Of a stretch of 64,000 bases of DNA, positions 55,324-64,000 are shown piece by piece; position 1 is the first letter of the stretch; the number at the start of each line of letters is the position of its first letter. The DNA is from Lepiota brunneoincarnata. Its lineage: Eukaryota; Basidiomycota; Agaricomycetes; Agaricales; Agaricaceae. Both the position numbers and the translations under genes were made by a program. The notes under the pieces are model-generated. The model had not been told where the DNA came from and made no database searches. It was given only the letters and a program-made list of their open reading frames with translations. The stretch lies in NCBI GenBank assembly GCA_023014365.1, contig JAEBUN010000042.1:278287-342286 (forward strand). The letters run 5' to 3'.

Positions 55324-57090
55324 ATGATGTTTTCCTCTACGCCTAGATTCGCGTCCACGCGACATATTCACTCTGCTAAAAAAATTCGCTTTTCCTCAGA
55401 ACTACCGCTAAGCCCCCAGAAACACATAGACACCAAATTTCGCCCTATTCCTAAGCCAGCGGTCCGAGACGACGGCAACAATGAGCAAGGATTACGATGG
55501 TGGTTGACGCATCCAGCCGGTCCAAATGCCATATTTCAGGTGCGTTGGATACTTTGTTCGTGAATTCACAGGAAATCATCCAATTCCCATCAGTCAAACG
55601 ACGAATCGGCGCAGAAGAGCAGGATGGAGGTGTTACTTCGTGTGCGGAGGGTAGTTGAGAATAAATTTGGTTCTGGCTATAGGGTCGCCACGTTCGGGAG
55701 CGTAAAGTAACGCCTACCTTGTTTGATACTGCCTCTTTGTGCTAACTCCGGTTTCCCTTTCTCAAGATACGGCGCTACATCTGCTAAAGGCGACATGGAT
55801 TTGATTGTTATTGCAAGTACCGTATTCAACCCATGAAAAATATGCTCTGACCTGTGGACGCCCTTAGGATCTTACACGACCGGAGGGATTTCTTCCTCAC
55901 TGCAAAAATCAGCTTCCCAGTGCGTCTTCAGGATTGTTCACATTACGACCCGGAGCTAACAGGCAGGATACAGGAATATATAGACTCGAGTTCGTTCAAT
56001 GGCAAAGGATGGTTATTTGTGAGCCTGACCCAATCTTTCCGTAGTGCGCTTGCCAGGGCCCTCAAAGCCTCCGGCTTCACCCATGTTCGTACAATACGGG
56101 CGTCTGTCCCCATTGGTATATACTCATCGTCTTCTGCCTGGGCTCATACCAATTGAAAGACAGTCAAATGCAGAGATCGACAGACACAGATCGATTGCGA
56201 CATCAACGTCAACGACCAGCCGGGTTACTGGAATTCTGTCATGCTCCAAAGGTATTCCCAGCTGTCCCCCCATTTTACAGGATTGCTCCTAGCAATTAAG
56301 CGATGGGCAAAGCCCCTGGGCTTGAACACACCTAGCCCTAAGGCGAAGGGTGAAACTGTAACATTTAGCAGTTATATGTTTGCGTTGATGACAATTGGGT
56401 TCCTTCAGGTGAGAGACACTTGCTTGAGCTCAAGACACAGTACCTGACCGGACACCAGAACCGAGGACTATTACCAAACCTGCAGCAAAACATTAGCCCA
56501 GATATCAAGGAGCATTTCTTTTGGAATCGTAAACCTACATTTCGATGCGACCTTCGCTTTAACCGTAGTGCACCCCCCATACCCACCAACGAGACGCTCT
56601 CGACCACAGCTTTGCTTTACGATTGGTTCAGGTACACATATGCATTTGAATAATCCCACGGGTTATTGTTAAGGTTGGATAGATTCTGGGCAGATTTCGA
56701 CCCCGCCCAACATATGGTCGACATTCGACTGGCCGGTATTGTCCCACGCGCAAACTTGGAATCGATGCCTAAATATCCCGACAAGTGGTATGTATGGAGT
56801 CTCAACCTCTCCCTTCCCCCATTCAAACGAACAGCAACTATTCAGGTCAACGAAATTTGTTCACAAGCGTGCAACGGTGTTCGATGCAGAGACACTGAAG
56901 AGATGGGAATTTCATCCTATTTGTGTGATTGACCCGTTCATCCGTGTCAGGGTAAGCACAGCGATTCGTATGATTCTGAATTTTCTCATACTAGATACTG
57001 CAGAATGTCGGGCGAAATATCTCAGAGCCGGTGTTTGAGAAATTCCGGGTTGAGTGTAGGCGAGCGCTAGAGGTTATGAGAAGTAGCTAG
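55324..57090 (+). CDS. Cid1/Trf-like nucleotidyltransferase (non-canonical poly(A)/poly(U) polymerase)
   Basis: Adds nucleotides to RNA 3' ends. Seen in order across exons: a basic N-terminus (FASTRHIHSAKKIRF, possibly mitochondrial); VATFGSVKYGATSAKGDMDL, the G-S box with the D-x-D metal site; DLTRPEGFLP; KASGFTHVRTIRASVPIVK then CDINVND, giving the third catalytic Asp; the central domain LQRYSQLSPHFTGLLLAIKR and SSYMFALMTIGFLQ; RGLLPNLQQ; and the PAP-associated C-terminus with HPICVIDPFI and EPVFEKFRVECRRALEVM, stop at 57,090. Some central introns are hard to place. It begins 107 bp after myosin and ends 84 bp before the kinase. Mitochondrial PAP or a cytoplasmic TUTase are both possible. 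Confidence 0.85.
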
Positions 57091-57173
57091 TCCGATCAAG
57101 GAGGAGGTGGCTATGTTGTTATGATAGATAGAAGTATTTGTGAAGATATCTCTCTCTTCCTCGAACTCTCACC

Positions 57174-59421
<2,248 letters not shown>

Positions 59422-59958
59422 GAATACTCCCAGCTGATCAGCTATTATACGGCTCCGATACCCAAGGTTCTTGGTTTTTAGTTCAGTCCTCCTATATTCT
59501 TATATAAAAGGACGGACGCTTTCTCTATTCCCCTATTGTTTTCTGCTTCGCTGGGTCATTATATCTGTATTACCACGACTATCGCGATGCCACAAAACAC
59601 ATGCTGTATCACCATGCTCTTTGTGTTTCTAGGTCTTCTGCTGTGGACGAATGAATGTCGAAAGTGCTCTTCGTTATCTTGATAGAACTGTATGCATGTA
59701 CACATATACAATATACACGAGGACGGTATTTTGGGCCGGTGACATACCGATCCCTCACAGATGACCCGCATTGTAGGCGGAGCTTTCATAACAAGAATGC
59801 AGGGTATCAGGAATTCAAATCACAGAAACCGAGTATATAATCCAAAATTGCAAAGCAGTGGTCATCTTTAGGGGAGCTAGTTCCCTCCAGTGCTCTCTTA
59901 GCTCCGATTCTCGGTTGACCCATAAGTCTACTCACTTGATTGCAGTTGGTAACACCTC
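59422..59958. other. Convergent intergenic region
   Basis: Lies between the stop codons of the Ypk-like kinase and the minus-strand membrane protein. No coding evidence. TATATAAAAGG at about 59,500 is in the kinase 3' region, so it is probably not a promoter. Expected to contain both polyadenylation sites. Confidence 0.45.
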
Positions 59959-61043
59959 CTAGTCAACCCTGCCATACTGTAGGAATTCGCTATCCCTGAT
60001 AAAACCGATACCAGTCGTATTCTTGAACTCAGGACGGTATCGCGAGAGAGGCATCTGCCAGATATGCTTATGCCCTCGGCTGTTCTGTGCGACTGCGTAG
60101 CGAAGGGTACCCATAGTGATGATGAAGCCTTTCCATGCCCAAATCACAAAGGATACAAGGGATGCATAAGTATGTGGGAGCCGAAAGAAAAGTGCGCAAA
60201 CTCACAAAGTACAAATTCCAGCCAGACGAAAGATTTGAGTGCTTGGAGGTCCTTACACCATGTCCGTTCGTCGGGGAAATCTTCATACGCATACAAGCTC
60301 AGTTCGGTCCATGCGGTAAAGGGTGTCAACCCACCAGGTGGGATGGTATCACACTTAAATGGGACATGGCCCCAACGCGAGCTAGAGAATGCACTGAATG
60401 CTGGAAACCCAACAGCATTTGTCCGGTGAGCGTTGCGTCGGGTATTGATTGGAATAACGCACAGAGCCAGAAGATACTCAGAATCCCGTAAAATCCGATT
60501 TCCATGTGTGCTCTACCCGTGTATGCATTTTCGAGACCGAAATCCGCTGCCAATCTTGGGGGGAAAGGAATATTTGAACACGATACAAGACCAATGAGAG
60601 ATCGAGGACTGGGACTGACAGAAAGACGAGAAGTACTAGCGTCACAATGGAAAGGCCAAGAGGAAACAAGTCGGCGACAACTGTGGTGGGTGGGTCATGA
60701 AAACGGGGAGAGGGTTCCCAATAGAATAGAGCTTACAGAAAAAATCTTGGAAGCGGTTCACTCGAGCAGCAAGGGCAAGCACGATGATATTGATTACGAA
60801 AAGAAAGACTAAGGGGGGTGTGTTAGATTCCAGCGAGACATGGGCTCTGAGTAGACATACCTTGAGCGACCAATTTCTTCTTACCCGCAGGAGAAATCGC
60901 CATGAGTTAGATCCAAAAGAGCGAGAAAACCAAATGAACGTAAAGCTAATCGTTTGCGCGAGCTGAAAGGTGCCAACCCAGAATGGGGCCACCCTGTAAA
61001 TCCGCTTCATCAAAGAGCATAGCAACCAGACACCCACGTTCAT
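59959..61043 (-). CDS. Small multi-pass membrane protein, MARVEL-like
   Basis: Family assignment is tentative. Start MNVGVWLLCSLMKRIYRVAP (61,043). Exons joined through GT-AG introns give four hydrophobic segments: near the start FWVGTFQLAQTISFTFIWFS; VFLFVINIIVLALAARV; the segment GFYGILSIFWLCALFQSI; and a last one ending WAWKGFIITMGTLRYA. The C-terminal tail, SRYRPEFKNTTGIGFIRDSE, is hydrophilic. Four helices with a conserved aromatic pattern and no catalytic motif resemble fungal MARVEL-domain proteins of membrane organisation. Divergent from tRNA-Gly/RBM18 across about 150-210 bp. Confidence 0.65.
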
Positions 61044-61085
61044 CGACCCATGCCAAAAAGGGCAATACCTATGCGCAAAACAATT

Positions 61086-61167
61086 GCATTAAGAGGGAAT
61101 CGAACCCCCGGCGGGTCGAGCTCGCTGAGAATGGCAACGACCCAGGTTACCACTACCCCATTAATGC
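61086..61167 (-). tRNA. tRNA-Gly(GCC) with a 12-nt intron
   Basis: Minus strand. Acceptor arms GCATTAA/TTAATGC pair perfectly (7 bp). D arm GGGT...ACCT. Anticodon stem GGTCG/CGACC encloses a loop with TT-GCC-A, then a 12-nt insert TTCTCAGCGAGC at the canonical intron position after base 37, then T. The T arm is GGGGG-TTCGATT-CCCTC. Length is 82 nt, or 70 after splicing. No CCA is encoded, as expected in eukaryotes. Sits in the short gap between two divergent protein genes. Confidence 0.92.
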
Positions 61168-61255
61168 TCGATAAGAGGGCGTCTTCCTCTGTACTTATAT
61201 GCCTCCCATCTGCGCCGAGTACACAAGCTCTGTCCATCCCCCTTTATTCGACAAC

Positions 61256-62463
61256 ATGAGCTCGACCAGCGACTACACGCTAGATACACTTATTTCCGGG
61301 CCATCTGCAAGTCAATCAGCCAATGATACTTCGAACAGTCACCTTTCATATCCCTCTGCAAGTCTTGAGGAACAGCAATCGACACTGGATGTATCTGCAC
61401 AATCTCAGCCTCAGCTCTGCAAAGACCGCATCTATGTTGGGAATCTGCACCCTTCCGTAGATGAGTGAGCATCATCGAAATGTTCTACAACGATCTGTTT
61501 TTACTTATGTTTTTGGTCAAGATATACACTTTTTCAGGTGTTCTCAAAGTTCGGGAAGGTCGCTAACCTCGATTTCCTGTTCCACAAATCCGGACCACTA
61601 AAAGGAAAACCCCGGGGATATGCTTTTGTGAAATATGCAGATGAAAGTGTGAGTAGTGCCTTCCAGCCTGGTTGCTGAAAAAAAAAAATTCCATCACTCA
61701 CCCCGGGTTGCTTTTCGGTTCACTTCCAAAACGCTCCCCCCGTACATCATGCACATATAGTCCCCGTTTGCATGGTGCAGCCTGCTTGGGGATGAGTTGT
61801 TGGAGAATCGAGACGATTCCGTCTCCCCAACATGATAACTGATTCAACGATTTATGCAACAGGATGCACGCAAAGCGATATCAACGGCACACGACAAGCT
61901 ACTTCGGGGTAGAAAAATTACCGTTACATATGCACACCACGCACCAACAGAGCTAGCTGGAGGTAATAAGGGAAGAAGGACTATGATGGATATTGGGCGA
62001 CCAACTACCCTTAGTTTGCTGAAAAGCGGCGCAACATCCAAACCTATGGGGTTAGTTTCTCTCTTTCTCTCTGAGTCTCTCAGGGTTGATCACCTCTCCC
62101 CGCAGCACCGCGGCCAAGATCGCCAAAATGGAAGCCAAGCTACGACAATTGGAAGGCACTCCCGTTATTGGTGCACCTAACCCCTCACCTCTTCATCCAT
62201 CGCTTCCTCCAAAACCCCAAACGTCGTCCCTACACCCAGAACCAAATGCTCGACAAACGGCCAAGTCGGCGACTACACCAGATCAAACAGGATCATTTGC
62301 CCAACAGAACCTTCCACAGCACTCACTCATTCAGCCTGGCTCATTAATAACGCGCCCGGCTACCTCTGCCGCCGCTGCCCCAAGACCAAGCAAGCCCAAG
62401 CTAGTTGGCGTCAAGATAAAACCAAAGGAGAAGGACAACCCTATGCGCCCCAAGTCGGACTGA
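61256..62463 (+). CDS. RBM18-like RNA-binding protein, one RRM domain
   Basis: Exons give a Ser/Thr-rich N-terminus (MSSTSDYTLDTLISGPSA), then one RRM: RNP2 CKDRIYVGNLHPSVDE, an intron, FSKFGKVANLDFLFHKSGPL, RNP1 KGKPRGYAFVKYADES, an intron, then QDARKAISTAHDKLLRGRKI and TVTYAHHAP. After the next intron comes TAAKIAKMEAKLRQLEG, a helix characteristic of RBM18, and a Pro-rich tail ending KPKEKDNPMRPKSD. The FDFLFHKSG-like and TAKIxxxEAKL blocks separate it from other RRM proteins. RNA target unknown. ATG at 61,256 preferred; 61,199 is in frame. Confidence 0.9.
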
Positions 62464-62622
62464 GCCACACCTTCTATCTATACCGTACCTCGTTTAATGC
62501 GATAATATTCCAACAGGATATGGCAGATCAAAGCTCATGTGATAGTTGTTGATGCATTTAATATTCATAAATGGTATGAAACACACACGAAAGAATGGTG
62601 AAAAAACCAAAGCCGCAGCAAA

Positions 62623-63292
62623 TCAGACAACTGTGGCCTGCATTGGAAGCAATACGGGGCCATAGATCAGCCTACACAAGGAGTAAGCACAGGGTAAATA
62701 AAGTTGGAGGGCTGGCTTGCTCACGCATTCTTTTGCGACGGGTCCGGTAATCGCTGAGCCCTTCATTTCACCTTTGGGATTGACGATCACACCTGCATTA
62801 TCCTGATGATAGATCAGATCAAGAATTGGGCAACCAACCACAGTGTCTCCCACCTCGAAATACAGGGAACACACCATCCTTCCGACGCCATGCTTTACGC
62901 TGACGCACAACGACAGCAGGCATAGCTAACAAACAAAAACCCGTCAGCATCCATATTAATTCCTCCATATAGCGACCGTACGCGCGGCTCGATCCGCGGA
63001 AACACTCACTCTTTTTTCTCAGCTCAGGCTTTCCTTTCTCACGGAAGCGACAACCATATCACCAACACCAGCGTCTGGTAGTCTGTTTAAGGTGTGCGCC
63101 AAAACCAATGGGCTCGATGACGGAGAGGGACTTGGCGCCGCTATTATCAGCACAGTTGAGGACAGCACCGACGGGGAGACCAAGGGTGAGACGGATTTTG
63201 TGCCAGAAGCTCCTCCACCTATGGCGGTAGAAGGCGTGAGTGGTCGAGATTACTGCAGGGAGCGTCCGCTACACACCGCGATTTGCTGCCAT
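62623..63292 (-). CDS. RPL23: Ribosomal protein uL14 (Rpl23), with multiple single-base indels
   Basis: 60S subunit protein. Start MAANRG (63,292), an intron, then GGGASGTK. The following blocks match uL14 but in changing frames: [97 protein letters not shown] and [12 protein letters not shown]. Relative to one continuous frame I see about five single-base changes: a missing T in the ACAAAATCC run, an extra A in CTTAAACAG, a missing G in AAAGGAAAG, an extra C in TTCCCTG and an extra C in GGCCACAG. Residues between the indels are fully conserved, so sequencing error fits better than an ancient pseudogene. Introns are typical. Confidence 0.85.
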
Positions 63293-64000
63293 GTTTTTGA
63301 ACAAAGTCTGAAAGTTGTCGACAAGCGTTCAATAGATAAACCCAAACTAAAGTTTTGTCTGCCGAACTCGGCCTAGCGTCCAGTTATGCAGTTCTTCGGT
63401 TTCCTCCGTCGGTTTACTGTTCATCGTGACTAAGTGCCTTATTACCCGGTGCATATATGAATAGCCCTCAAAGAATGGAACGGAGCCAGGCCGTTCGCGG
63501 CAGATGCTGACCACACCTCGTGTTTGCCACGGAAAGCGCCAAGATGCACCTCGTGAGCGCTACGGAAGACTGCAGCCTCCATGTTGAGTCACAACTCAGT
63601 CACAGACAACATTTCCACTGAAAGTAGCGGCCGGAACATCAAATACCCTCAGATCTCCAATGACTCCGCCGTAATAGCCTAGGGTGATATGGAACATCAG
63701 TCAGCTGATATCACTGGCACAAGTCCATCACACTTGAACCTCGGATAGCGGCTATCGCCAGGGTTTATTTGTTATCAGCAAGATCACTTTCGTGTCTGAG
63801 TGCACAAAATAGCAGAGAGCCTAATGATGTACGTCACTCTCTTGGACGGCCTTGAAACTCGAAGGATTGGAGAGGCACGGGAACCAATAAGGAAAGGTGG
63901 ATTGCTAATTGGATTTGGTAATGATGTAACGGACCCTGACATGTGTTCTCTGTTACTCCTCTCCGGCGCGAGACAAGATGCTGGGTATATAAATCTCACA
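63293..64000. other. Unassigned region at right edge
   Basis: CpG-rich, host-like. No coding region with motifs or splice support was found on either strand. It includes the upstream region of the minus-strand uL14 gene (from 63,293). The minus-strand frame at 63,784-63,999 has no recognisable features. Confidence 0.4.

Noticed and set aside
59490..59520. TATATAAAAGG as a promoter
   Set aside because: It lies between two convergent 3' ends with no start downstream on either strand.
63784..63999. Minus-strand 71-codon open frame at the right edge
   Set aside because: No motif, no homologous block recognised and no splice context; treated as chance.

Overview
The window looks like nuclear DNA of a filamentous basidiomycete, most likely an Agaricomycete mushroom. 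Evidence: genes with many short GT-AG introns (about 50-60 nt), very close gene spacing, a Ppo-type fatty-acid oxygenase, a class II myosin, a Ypk-type AGC kinase with an N-terminal C2-like region, and Agaricomycete-style Ty3/gypsy, pogo and Tc1 transposons. The species cannot be named from this alone.

Layout. Positions 1-27,700 form a transposon island: a LINE remnant (about 846-2,260); a Ty3/gypsy element with both LTRs (about 3,059-15,630) whose 5' LTR is split by a young solo LTR; a LINE fragment; a Ty1/copia element broken by a complete pogo element (16,598-19,937) and followed by another LINE; a second copia element with its 3' LTR; and a Tc1 element. Positions 27,950-35,450 hold three housekeeping genes: P5A-type ATPase (SPF1-like, minus), ribosomal protein eL38 (plus) and a site-2 protease-like metallopeptidase (minus). 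Positions 36,090-40,800 are a second transposon patch: a copia LTR with a gag scrap, a Tc1 nested in another Tc1, and a decayed LTR fragment. From 40,800 on the DNA is gene-dense: a small unknown gene, YKT6, a Ppo-type dioxygenase/P450 fusion, myosin II heavy chain, a Cid1/Trf-like nucleotidyltransferase, a Ypk-like kinase, a small tetraspan membrane protein, tRNA-Gly(GCC) with an intron, an RBM18-like RNA-binding protein and ribosomal protein uL14 (Rpl23).

The transposon island is strongly CpG-depleted (I count 5 CpG in 8,041-9,060), whereas the young solo LTR has about 29 in 698 bp and host genes are CpG-rich. Old copies have therefore decayed by CpG to TpG/CpA change, which produced stop codons and catalytic Asp to Asn changes.

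The most unusual signal is a palindrome, TAAGCTTA (often CTAAGCTTAG, at best the 12-bp ACTAAGCTTAGT). I found it 21 times inside the gypsy element, including its LTRs, twice just upstream, and nowhere else in the window. About 0.2 copies would be expected by chance in 12.6 kb. The same element also carries spliced antisense genes of unknown function between its integrase and 3' LTR, and some of their splice sites fall on the palindrome. I suggest, as inference only, that palindrome and antisense products form an element-specific regulatory or anti-silencing module.
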